From Bdellovibrionales bacterium (GTDB lineage Bacteria > Bdellovibrionota > Bdellovibrionia > Bdellovibrionales > Bdellovibrionaceae), in NCBI GenBank assembly GCA_027320785.1, contig DAHVKR010000060.1, forward strand, positions 1-7,304: 7,304 bases of DNA, written 5' to 3'. The translations under genes and the position numbers were made by a program. Positions 1-6,081 of the stretch are shown here, one piece after another. Position 1 is the first letter of the stretch; each line of letters opens with the position of its first letter. The notes beneath the pieces were generated by a model that worked only from the letters and a program-made list of their open reading frames with translations, ran no database searches and had not been told where the DNA came from.

Positions 1-442
1 CTCTCTGAGCGTTCGATGTGGGAGCAGTACGAAGACTATTGTTTGCCGTGATGTGTTTTTAGATCCATGGCCCTACGATATATTTTTGGGCCCCCAGAAC
101 AATCGGGCAACACAAGTTGAGTTAGAGGCAACAGCTCAAGGTCGAACTCAAAAAACCATGGTTGCCTATGACGGGGTCAGCGGGAGATCTTCAGAAGTAA
201 ACTTGGGCGTGTATTCTCTTTTTCAAAGACCACTTCTCAAGGTGGGGACCAATCAAATTCAGTATAAATTGTTAAGTGCAGCGGGGGACGCATTGGCCTC
301 TGGTCAGTTTTCTGTGACAGTGACTCGTGGAAAAAATAGAACTTGTGAATCAAAAAGTGTGACCTCGGCAGATCCAAATGATTGCGATCGTCCTTACACC
401 ATTTGTCAGCTTTATTTCCGGAATTTAAACTATTGCCGATAA
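1..442 (+). CDS. C-terminal part of a cysteine-rich, probably exported protein (5' end outside window)
   Basis: I do not recognise a family. The frame is open from base 2 at the window edge to the TAA at 440-442, giving about 146 residues. A GTG at 53 could serve as a start, but no Shine-Dalgarno sequence precedes it, and the codons upstream continue in the same style and include two cysteines. I therefore read this as the 3' end of a longer gene. Six cysteines lie in the visible part: two near the left edge and four in the last 40 or so residues. This suggests disulfide bonding and export beyond the inner membrane. The middle has alternating polar and hydrophobic stretches (for example NQIQYKLL and GQFSVTVT), as in a beta-sandwich domain. 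No transmembrane segment is visible. The gene faces tig and shares its terminator. Function is unknown; the exported location is inference from the cysteines and beta-rich pattern, since any signal peptide would lie outside the window. Confidence 0.7.
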   Translation, partial: SLSVRCGSSTKTIVCRDVFLDPWPYDIFLGPQNNRATQVELEATAQGRTQKTMVAYDGVSGRSSEVNLGVYSLFQRPLLKVGTNQIQYKLLSAAGDALASGQFSVTVTRGKNRTCESKSVTSADPNDCDRPYTICQLYFRNLNYCR

Positions 443-444
443 TA

Positions 445-474
445 AAAAAGGCCAGAGGTGAGTCTGGCCTTTTT
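445..474. terminator. Bidirectional intrinsic terminator between convergent genes
   Basis: A perfect 12-bp inverted repeat, AAAAAGGCCAGA at 445-456 and TCTGGCCTTTTT at 463-474, encloses a 6-nt GGTGAG loop. The GC-rich core is flanked by an A tract on one side and a T tract on the other, so either transcript ends in a U run after the hairpin. It starts 3 bp after the stop of the left gene and lies 28 bp past the stop of tig, so it can serve both. Confidence 0.93.
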
Positions 475-501
475 ATATTAAGCTGATATGAGCTTAAAAG
501 A

Positions 502-1812
502 TTATTCTTTATCCTTTAACTGACTCGCATCCACTTCTTTAACTTGAGCTGTCTGCATGAGGAACTTAATAACTTTTTCTTCTGTTACAGAATAAGTGAG
601 TCGACTGATTTGTTCAGGTTTAGAGTAAAACTCCTGGACTCTCTCGAGCTCAATTCCTGTTTGAGTTGCGTAGTCTTTCAACTTCGTGTCGATATCTTCT
701 TGTGTGCAGGTTAAGTCATGTTTCTGAGCAATAGCATCGATCAAGAAACTTGATTGAATCATTTCTTTAGCGCTGTTGGCAAAATCGGCATCCCATTTTT
801 GAACATAACCTTCGAAATCACTAGGAGACATCCCTTGGCTTTGCATTCTATTTTTAAAGTCTTCAATGAGAGACTTTTTTTGCTCTTCTAAAAGACGAGG
901 GGGTACATCAACTGGGTTTTCCTCTGCTAACTTACGAATCAGACGATTTTTAAAGGCGTCATCGACACGCTTTTTATCGCTTTCGATCATATCATTCTTA
1001 ATTGTTTCTTTTAATGTGGCGAGATCTTGGTCGCCACCAATTTTTTTAATGAATTCATCTGTTAGTTCGGGAAGCTCTTTCTTTTTTAAAGACTTGAGCT
1101 TCACTTTGAACTCAACTGGTTTTCCTTCTAATTCCTTTGCATGGTATGGAGTCGGAAATTTGAGTTGGAGAGTTTTTTCAGCCCCAACTTTCATGCCGAC
1201 AACACCTTCTTCGAAACCTTCGATAAATTGCTTGGCTCCAAGTTCAAGCTGATGATCCGTTCCTTGACCACCTTCTAAAGGTTTTCCGTCAACAGAACCG
1301 TCGAAATCAATCACAGCCACGTCGCCTTCTTGAGCGGGACGATCTTCAAGCACGTCCGATAAAGTCGCATTTTTAGTGCGGATATTTTCTAAAACAGCAT
1401 CAACACGTTTATCATCGAAATTTAGTTTCTCTTTTTCGACTTCAAGGCCCTCATATTTTTTAAGTGCCACTTCAGGGCGTACATCGAATTCAGCTGAAAA
1501 TTTGAAATCCACACCTTCGATGGGATCTGCAAATTCAAATTCAGGATTTCCAATGGGATCCAATTTGTGAGTTGAAAGCGCTTGTGAGTAGTGATTTTGG
1601 ATCAGATCCTGAACAACGTCCATTTTAATGCGGTCGTTATACATAGAGCGAACAGTCGCCAGAGGGACTTTGCCTTTTCGGAAGCCCTTCAGCTGCACAT
1701 TTTTCTGAATGTTTGAATAATGTTTATCAAATGTGCTAGCCACAGTGGCCGCAGGGACCTCAACGTGTAGTCGGCGCTGAAGAGAAGAAATGTTTTCAAC
1801 ACTAGATTTCAT
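502..1812 (-). CDS. tig: Trigger factor, ribosome-associated chaperone and peptidyl-prolyl isomerase
   Basis: Trigger factor binds near the ribosomal exit tunnel and shields nascent chains in the cytoplasm. At 436 residues the protein has normal family length and all three domains. The N-terminal ribosome-binding domain (about 1-150) carries the signature GFRKGKVP at residues 43-50. An FKBP-type isomerase domain follows at about 160-245, starting at GDVAVIDF and including the LGAKQFIEGFE segment. The helical C-terminal chaperone domain (about 250-430) ends in a lysine/aspartate-rich tail. The ATG start is backed by GGAG six bases upstream (plus-strand 1819-1822). A promoter candidate lies at 1855-1883. 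In many bacteria tig is followed by clpP and clpX. Here a strong terminator and an opposing gene follow directly, so tig appears monocistronic. The signature motif and full-length domain order make this call secure. Confidence 0.98.
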   Translation of the reverse strand: MKSSVENISSLQRRLHVEVPAATVASTFDKHYSNIQKNVQLKGFRKGKVPLATVRSMYNDRIKMDVVQDLIQNHYSQALSTHKLDPIGNPEFEFADPIEGVDFKFSAEFDVRPEVALKKYEGLEVEKEKLNFDDKRVDAVLENIRTKNATLSDVLEDRPAQEGDVAVIDFDGSVDGKPLEGGQGTDHQLELGAKQFIEGFEEGVVGMKVGAEKTLQLKFPTPYHAKELEGKPVEFKVKLKSLKKKELPELTDEFIKKIGGDQDLATLKETIKNDMIESDKKRVDDAFKNRLIRKLAEENPVDVPPRLLEEQKKSLIEDFKNRMQSQGMSPSDFEGYVQKWDADFANSAKEMIQSSFLIDAIAQKHDLTCTQEDIDTKLKDYATQTGIELERVQEFYSKPEQISRLTYSVTEEKVIKFLMQTAQVKEVDASQLKDKE

Positions 1813-1831
1813 TGATTTCTCCGATGAATGA

Positions 1832-1859
1832 TTGAATGTTTAAAATGCTGTGGGATACT
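1832..1859 (+). promoter_or_regulatory. Candidate extended -10 promoter for the ATPase/lipoprotein/gshA operon
   Basis: A TTGAAT -35 box (1832-1837) is spaced 16 bases from a GATACT -10 box (1854-1859). The -10 is preceded by TGG, which fits the extended -10 TGn pattern. The start point would be near 1866, giving a leader of about 23 nt before the TTG start at 1889. It overlaps the tig promoter on the other strand. This is a consensus match by eye, and no regulator site was recognised. Confidence 0.45.
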
Positions 1860-1883
1860 AGGAAAACCACTCTGAAAAGGCAA
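1855..1883 (-). promoter_or_regulatory. Candidate sigma70-type promoter for tig
   Basis: Read on the minus strand, a TTGCCT -35 box (1883-1878) is separated by 17 bases from a TAGTAT -10 box (1860-1855). Each matches 4 of 6 consensus positions. Transcription would begin near 1848 and give a leader of roughly 35 nt before the tig ATG. The -10 box occupies nearly the same bases as the -10 of the divergent promoter. This is prediction from sequence only. Confidence 0.5.
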
Positions 1884-1888
1884 GAAAA

Positions 1889-2746
1889 TTGACGCAACAA
1901 ATTAAGGGTCCTTTGAAAGAAATACACTTCGTCACGGGGAAAGGTGGGGTTGGAAAATCCACCTATGCGGCCCTCTTAGCGCATGAGTTTGCCCTGAGGG
2001 GGAAAAAGACTCTTCTCGTCGAGATTGGAGAGAGAAGTTATTATGCGTCTCTTTTTGGCCGTTCTTTTCAATACAAGCCTCAAAAAGTTGAAAATCAACT
2101 GGAAGTGGCCCATTGGTCCTCTCAAGAATGCCTTAAAAGCTATGTTTTATCGCTTGTGAAAGTTCAAGCGTTGTACAAACTTTTTTTTGAAAATCCGATT
2201 AGTCAAAGTTTGATACAGGTGGCCCCGGCCTTGGCGGAGTTATCAGTTATGGGACAAATTACATCTTCTCCGCGTCAGTATGGACCCCATGGAGATCATG
2301 AGGTCTTAGTCGTTGATGCCTATGCAACAGGTCACTTTCTAAACTTACTTCGTGCCCCAGAAGCAATGGCTGAGACCATTCAATTTGGTCCCATGCATGA
2401 GCAGAGTCAAAAAATGCAGGAAGTATTAGCTCAATCTGGTATGTGCCATTGTCACATTGTAACTCTCGCGGAAGAGCTGGTGTTGACGGAGTCTTTTGAA
2501 CTGTATGATACGCTGAAAAAAGAATTGAATTGGAACTCGCGTCTTGTGTTAAATCGCTATTTAAACACAACTTTAAAAGCTCGAGATTTACAAAACAAAA
2601 GTCAGCTTCTCTTACAAGCGCTTCATAACAAGCTCTTTCAACAAGAGACAGCCATTCAGGTTTTAAAGGAAAAAGACAACGCCATTCGGCTGATGCCTTT
2701 ACTGGAAAGGATTCATTCTTATGAAGATTTTAGAGGTTTCGTATGA
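1889..2746 (+). CDS. ArsA/Get3-family ATPase, subunit A of a paired set (signature lysine kept, switch-I aspartate absent)
   Basis: This is a cytosolic P-loop ATPase of the SIMIBI class, ArsA/Get3 family, 285 residues. The deviant Walker A motif GKGGVGKST is at residues 17-25 with signature lysine K18. Walker B is VLVVD at 139-143, followed by DAYATGH (143-149), the counterpart of the DTAPTGH segment in ArsA. VTLAEE (191-196) and LVLNR (219-223) match the late family strands. The usual DPA aspartate after the second strand is replaced by VEIGERS (44-50), so switch I looks catalytically incomplete. There are three cysteines (81, 186, 188), the last two in a CHCH run, but no CxxC zinc motif. 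The start is TTG at 1889, chosen because AAAAGG lies 8 bases upstream and the P-loop falls at the expected distance. The gene overlaps the next one by 4 bp (ATGA). From memory, the arrangement resembles mycobacterial Rv3679/Rv3680, of which this is the Rv3679-like partner. The substrate is unknown. Confidence 0.88.
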   Translation: MTQQIKGPLKEIHFVTGKGGVGKSTYAALLAHEFALRGKKTLLVEIGERSYYASLFGRSFQYKPQKVENQLEVAHWSSQECLKSYVLSLVKVQALYKLFFENPISQSLIQVAPALAELSVMGQITSSPRQYGPHGDHEVLVVDAYATGHFLNLLRAPEAMAETIQFGPMHEQSQKMQEVLAQSGMCHCHIVTLAEELVLTESFELYDTLKKELNWNSRLVLNRYLNTTLKARDLQNKSQLLLQALHNKLFQQETAIQVLKEKDNAIRLMPLLERIHSYEDFRGFV

Positions 2747-3795
2747 CAATGAAGCCTCGAATTTTTATTCAAATGGGTCCCGGAGGTGTAGGTAAAACAA
2801 CAGTGTCCGCAGCTTTTGGTTTTTACTGGGCCTCTCAAGGCAAAAGAGTTCTCGTTTTGACCATAGATCCTTCGAGGCGATTGGCGCAGGCGTTGGGAAT
2901 ACAAGGCCAGAAGGGCGCGGCGCGAGTTCCTTTTGAGGGACTTAAGGGAGAGCTGCACGCCATGGTGCTCGATCACGGAGAGATATTCGATTCTTTTGTT
3001 AAAATGGCTGCCAAAAAAAATCCTCTAGTGAATAAACTTTTAAGTAATAAACTCTACATTGCTTTGAAGACACAGCTTCAGGGGTCGCAAGATTTTACGG
3101 CTCTTATTGAGCTTTATCATCGCGCTCGGAGTGGTGACTATGATGTGATTGTACTCGACACGCCTCCGGCGGAACATGCTTGGCAATTTTTAGAGGCACC
3201 TTTACGTCTGATGACTCTTTTTCAGGACAAGATTGCCAAATGGTTTCGCTGGATTGGCGATGAAGATCATACAATTTGGTCTCGAGTTATCAGCACCGGA
3301 ACTCGACAAGTATTTAAAGTTCTCGAGTTGTTAACGGGGTCTGAGTTTATTCAGCAAATAGGGGACTTTTTTAAATCCATCCACTATTTTCAGGATCAGT
3401 TGCGCGATCAGATTAAAAAAAGCCATGACCTTCTTAAGGATGATCAAACTGAGTTTACAATTGTGACGACACAGGATGAGCTTAAAATTCTCGAAAGTCT
3501 CGAGCACGCACGTGAAATCAAATCTAAAGGCTATCATCTAAGGCGGGTGATTATGAATAGGGCTTGGCCAGAAGATGGCGAGACCCTGCATCTTGAGGGG
3601 TTCAGTGAAGAACAAGGTCTGCAAATTCGAAAGCTTCTGACGCTGTTGAGCGCGAATCAAAAAACAGCCATTGAACTCATGAGCAGATGGCCGCAAGATG
3701 TAAGGGTCATGAAAATTTATGATACTCTTAAATCATCACATGATTTGGAAAAACTAAAAGAAATGTCTGATGATATGATGAGGGCTTTTGAGTGA
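2743..3795 (+). CDS. ArsA/Get3-family ATPase, subunit B of a paired set (switch-I aspartate kept, signature lysine replaced by proline)
   Basis: This is the second P-loop ATPase of the pair, 350 residues. Walker A is GPGGVGKTT at 12-20. The catalytic P-loop lysine K18 is present, but proline 13 replaces the signature lysine that normally reaches across the dimer. Switch I reads TIDPSRRLAQALG (40-52) and keeps the aspartate D42. Walker B is VIVLD (135-139), followed by DTPPAEH (139-145) where ArsA has DTAPTGH. A roughly 70-residue helical, hydrophobic insert (about 150-220, rich in Phe and Trp) lies where Get3 proteins carry their client-binding helices. The protein has no cysteine at all, so the ArsA arsenite site is missing. 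AGAGG six bases upstream supports the ATG at 2743. The gene overlaps both neighbours by 4 bp, implying coupled translation and matched amounts of the two subunits. The family is clear; the client is unknown. Confidence 0.9.
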   Translation: MTMKPRIFIQMGPGGVGKTTVSAAFGFYWASQGKRVLVLTIDPSRRLAQALGIQGQKGAARVPFEGLKGELHAMVLDHGEIFDSFVKMAAKKNPLVNKLLSNKLYIALKTQLQGSQDFTALIELYHRARSGDYDVIVLDTPPAEHAWQFLEAPLRLMTLFQDKIAKWFRWIGDEDHTIWSRVISTGTRQVFKVLELLTGSEFIQQIGDFFKSIHYFQDQLRDQIKKSHDLLKDDQTEFTIVTTQDELKILESLEHAREIKSKGYHLRRVIMNRAWPEDGETLHLEGFSEEQGLQIRKLLTLLSANQKTAIELMSRWPQDVRVMKIYDTLKSSHDLEKLKEMSDDMMRAFE

Positions 3796-4769
3796 AAAAA
3801 GTCTTTTTAGTTTTGTGTTTATTTCTAGGGACCTCATGCCAAATGTTTCAAAGGCAGCCCACAGGCCTTAGTTATTATCGATCCTTATGGGATCAAGCCG
3901 TTGATCTTTTAAGGGCGCAAAAAACGGACGAGGCCGAGCCCCTTTTAAGGGAAGTTTATGCATCTGCTCAATCAGTTGAGCCTGAGCTTTCGACGAGAGC
4001 TTTGTTTGAGCTCGCTGAAATCAATGAAAGAAAAGGTCAGTGGACGCAGGCCTTGGCGCAATTTAAAGAGTGCGAACTCAAAAAGAAAGACTTACCCAAT
4101 TACAAAGCTGATTTGGAGTTACCATCTCGGCTAGCGGGTCTGTATGCCACCTTGGGTGAGCTGCAGGTTTCAGAAAGCTATGCAAAAAAAGTTGAAGCTA
4201 ATTTGCAGATGTATTTGCAACAGGTTCATGTGAACCAGCAAAAAGCTTGGTGGGCTGAAACTTTCTATCATATGGGGAGCTTTCCTGTGCGGTTTATTGA
4301 TGCCAATAACTGGATGGACTTTGCAAAGCGTTTTCACTCAACCAGCCAATATTTGATTCGCTCTATGGAAATGGGTGATCCCGTATGGTCAGAAAGAAGC
4401 TTAGAGCTGGCCCAAAACTTTTTTAAAAAATCTTTTGATCTTCTTTCGTCAGGACCCACCAACGACGAGGAAAATGCAGCTCTTTTAGGCTCTGTTATTC
4501 GCGATCGTATTGATATGTTGGATGTGATTCTCCAAAAGATACAGTTGTATAAGCCACTAGATCTTCATGAGTCTCGAGTGGTTTGGCGTTTTTACCAACT
4601 TGTCGATGATTATCAGGATCAGGTGAAGGCGGCTCTCTTTAAGGTTCGGGATGCAGTTCCTTTAAGCCGCGAAAGCGAGAAAAGAAATGCGCTTGAGAGA
4701 AAGGGGAGGCTTATAGACCCCTCACCATCTAAAGCAGTTGACAAAACTTCAAAAGATCCCAATTTGTAG
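3792..4769 (+). CDS. Predicted lipoprotein with TPR-like helical repeats
   Basis: I do not recognise a specific family. The 325-residue product starts with KK and a hydrophobic stretch ending in LGTSC, with the cysteine at 16. This fits the relaxed PROSITE lipobox pattern but has leucine at -4 rather than -3. It should therefore be lipidated and face the periplasm. Residues 30-140 look like two or three TPR-type helix pairs (for example RALFELAEINERKGQWTQAL at 69-88, with typical Ala/Leu/Gly spacing), and the rest is also mostly helical. The C-terminal 40 residues are charged and probably disordered. The start is GTG at 3792, with GAGGG seven bases upstream, inside a GTGA overlap with the ATPase B stop. 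TPR lipoproteins usually scaffold envelope complexes. Being periplasmic, it cannot touch the cytosolic ATPases directly, so any link would be through a membrane partner or as a client. The alternative is an unrelated passenger in the operon. Confidence 0.82.
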   Translation: MKKVFLVLCLFLGTSCQMFQRQPTGLSYYRSLWDQAVDLLRAQKTDEAEPLLREVYASAQSVEPELSTRALFELAEINERKGQWTQALAQFKECELKKKDLPNYKADLELPSRLAGLYATLGELQVSESYAKKVEANLQMYLQQVHVNQQKAWWAETFYHMGSFPVRFIDANNWMDFAKRFHSTSQYLIRSMEMGDPVWSERSLELAQNFFKKSFDLLSSGPTNDEENAALLGSVIRDRIDMLDVILQKIQLYKPLDLHESRVVWRFYQLVDDYQDQVKAALFKVRDAVPLSRESEKRNALERKGRLIDPSPSKAVDKTSKDPNL

Positions 4770-4774
4770 GTTCT

Positions 4775-6034
4775 ATGTTTCAAAATATAGTTCATCAGAA
4801 TACGATACAAAACAAAGAGGCCATCGGCGAATGGTATAACCAGCAAATTCATAATCTGCCAGTTCCCATATATTCGAGCTATGATATTCGAGATGCGGGT
4901 TATAAGGTAACCAATGTGGATGCCAACATTTACCCAGCCGGTTTTAATAATGTTTGTGCGGTCGATCAGGAAAACTTGCCAGAGCTTTTTAAAAATTACT
5001 TACGATCTCATTACAAGTCAGACCTCAAAAGAATACTTCTAATAACGGAAGAGCATACTCAGAATCCCTACTACTTAGACAATATTGAAACGATTATGCG
5101 CGTGTTGCACGAGGCGGGCTATGAGGTCAGAGCGGCCTTCCCTAGCGCCCTTGAAAGCAATAAGATTTTAGAGTCTGCTCAAGGAAAAAAAATTGAGATC
5201 TGGAATGGCGCAGGCGATAGCCCTATTTGGGACGAATTCAAGCCAGACTTGGTCATCAGTAATAACGATTTTTCGAATCCACAAGAAGAGTGGGGTCGAC
5301 AAATCAAGGTGCCCTTGAACCCTCCTCGGGAACTTGGCTGGTATCAAAGAAAGAAGTCTCGATACTTTAAACATTACAATTTACTTGTGAATGAGTTCTC
5401 TCAGTTGGCAGGACTAGATCCTTTTTTGATGAGAGTCGAAACGGAAGAGTTCTCTGACTTTGATATTAATAGTGAGGGAAGTCGAAGTGCGTTGGCAGAT
5501 CAAGTGAATGAGTTTTTGCTCAATTTACAGAAATCTTATGCGGAAAGAAAAATCGAGCAAAAGCCTTTCGTCTTTATCAAAAATAATGCAGGTACCTATG
5601 GTTTAGCTGTTATCAAAGTGGCAAGTCCCCAAGAAATCAAAGATTGGGGGTATCGGTCACGCAAGAAAATGAAAGCTGCTAAAGGGGGGCGTGATGTTGA
5701 GGCTGTGATTATTCAAGAAGGAATCCCTTCTCGAATTCAATCGGGCGTTGCAACGGCAGAGCCTGTTATTTATATGGTCGGCTGCGAATTGGGCGGAGGG
5801 TTTCTCAGATCTCATGCTGAAAAAGATGCAACAGAAAGTCTGAATAGCCCCGGTGCTCTTTATAAAAGGCTTTGCATGTCAGACCTACTGGTTAGGCCAG
5901 AGCAGTGTCCGATGGAAAATGTTTATGGCTGGTCTGCAAAGTTAGGTCTCCTTGCCATTGGGCGAGAAGCTCAGGAAATGGGTGTTTCCTACAAAGGGTT
6001 TGTGAGTTCTTCTTGTGGAGAACCCGCGCCTTAA
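4775..6034 (+). CDS. gshA: Glutamate-cysteine ligase, proteobacterial GshA type (first step of glutathione synthesis)
   Basis: The enzyme joins glutamate and cysteine through the gamma-carboxyl with ATP, forming gamma-glutamylcysteine in the cytoplasm. The 419-residue protein matches the GshA family found in Acidithiobacillus and many proteobacteria (TIGR02049/PF08886, from memory), not the E. coli or plant types. Visible landmarks are YSSYDIRDAGYKVTNVD (33-49) followed by YPAGFNN (53-59) near the N-terminus. FIKNNAGTYGLAV (267-279) is an ATP-grasp-like glycine-rich segment. VIIQEGIPSR (311-320), VIYMVGCELGGGFLR (331-345) and LNSPGALYKRL (356-366) follow. The start is ATG at 4775, five bases after the lipoprotein stop; the ribosome site is weak (TAGG overlapping that stop), so expression may rely on coupling. 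It is the last gene of the operon. No gshB for the second step lies in the window. Confidence 0.93.
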   Translation: MFQNIVHQNTIQNKEAIGEWYNQQIHNLPVPIYSSYDIRDAGYKVTNVDANIYPAGFNNVCAVDQENLPELFKNYLRSHYKSDLKRILLITEEHTQNPYYLDNIETIMRVLHEAGYEVRAAFPSALESNKILESAQGKKIEIWNGAGDSPIWDEFKPDLVISNNDFSNPQEEWGRQIKVPLNPPRELGWYQRKKSRYFKHYNLLVNEFSQLAGLDPFLMRVETEEFSDFDINSEGSRSALADQVNEFLLNLQKSYAERKIEQKPFVFIKNNAGTYGLAVIKVASPQEIKDWGYRSRKKMKAAKGGRDVEAVIIQEGIPSRIQSGVATAEPVIYMVGCELGGGFLRSHAEKDATESLNSPGALYKRLCMSDLLVRPEQCPMENVYGWSAKLGLLAIGREAQEMGVSYKGFVSSSCGEPAP

Positions 6035-6049
6035 GTCGGGACTCGACTT
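6033..6049 (+). terminator. Weak hairpin at the gshA stop codon, possible operon end or attenuator
   Basis: AAGTCG (6033-6038) and CGACTT (6044-6049) form a 6-bp stem with a 5-nt GGACT loop, using the last two bases of the gshA TAA. It is followed by GGTTTCCTCT rather than a clean U tract. It is therefore a poor intrinsic terminator at best and may only slow or partly stop transcription, or protect the 3' end. Confidence 0.35.
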
Positions 6050-6075
6050 GGTTTCCTCTGAGTATGTATTAAAAT
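6048..6075 (+). promoter_or_regulatory. Candidate promoter just upstream of the membrane-anchored protein gene
   Basis: TTGGTT (6048-6053, 3 of 6 matches to -35) lies 16 bases from TAAAAT (6070-6075, 5 of 6 matches to -10). A start point seven bases beyond the -10 box would fall on the ATG at 6082, so the transcript would have no leader. The gene also lacks any purine-rich ribosome site in the preceding 19 bases. The -35 is weak and the AT-rich setting can produce such matches by chance. Confidence 0.35.
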
Positions 6076-6081
6076 AAAAAC

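Noticed and set aside
480..495. AAGCT/AGCTT 5-bp inverted repeat next to the tig stop
   Set aside because: It is too short and has no U tract. The much stronger hairpin at 445-474 explains termination.
866..1252. Open frame of 128 codons on the plus strand, opposite tig
   Set aside because: It lies wholly antisense to a secure trigger factor gene, has serine/phenylalanine-rich composition typical of a reverse-strand shadow, and has no convincing ribosome site.
2181..2188. T8 tract in ATPase A, with A8 tracts at 3013-3020 (ATPase B) and 5185-5192 (gshA), as phase-variation sites
   Set aside because: Such 8-base runs are expected at Lys and Phe codons in AT-rich genes. All three genes are intact, and housekeeping-type functions are unlikely targets of phase variation.
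2451..2475. CHCH run (residues 186-189) in ATPase A as a metal site
   Set aside because: There is no CxxC spacing as in Get3 zinc binding, and the run sits on or beside a predicted core strand. A chance cluster is more likely without conservation data.
1889..3795. Reading the ATPase pair as an arsenite efflux ATPase (arsA)
   Set aside because: No arsB, arsD or arsR is nearby, subunit B has no cysteine, and subunit A lacks the ArsA cysteine triad. Only the fold family is supported, so no gene symbol is given.
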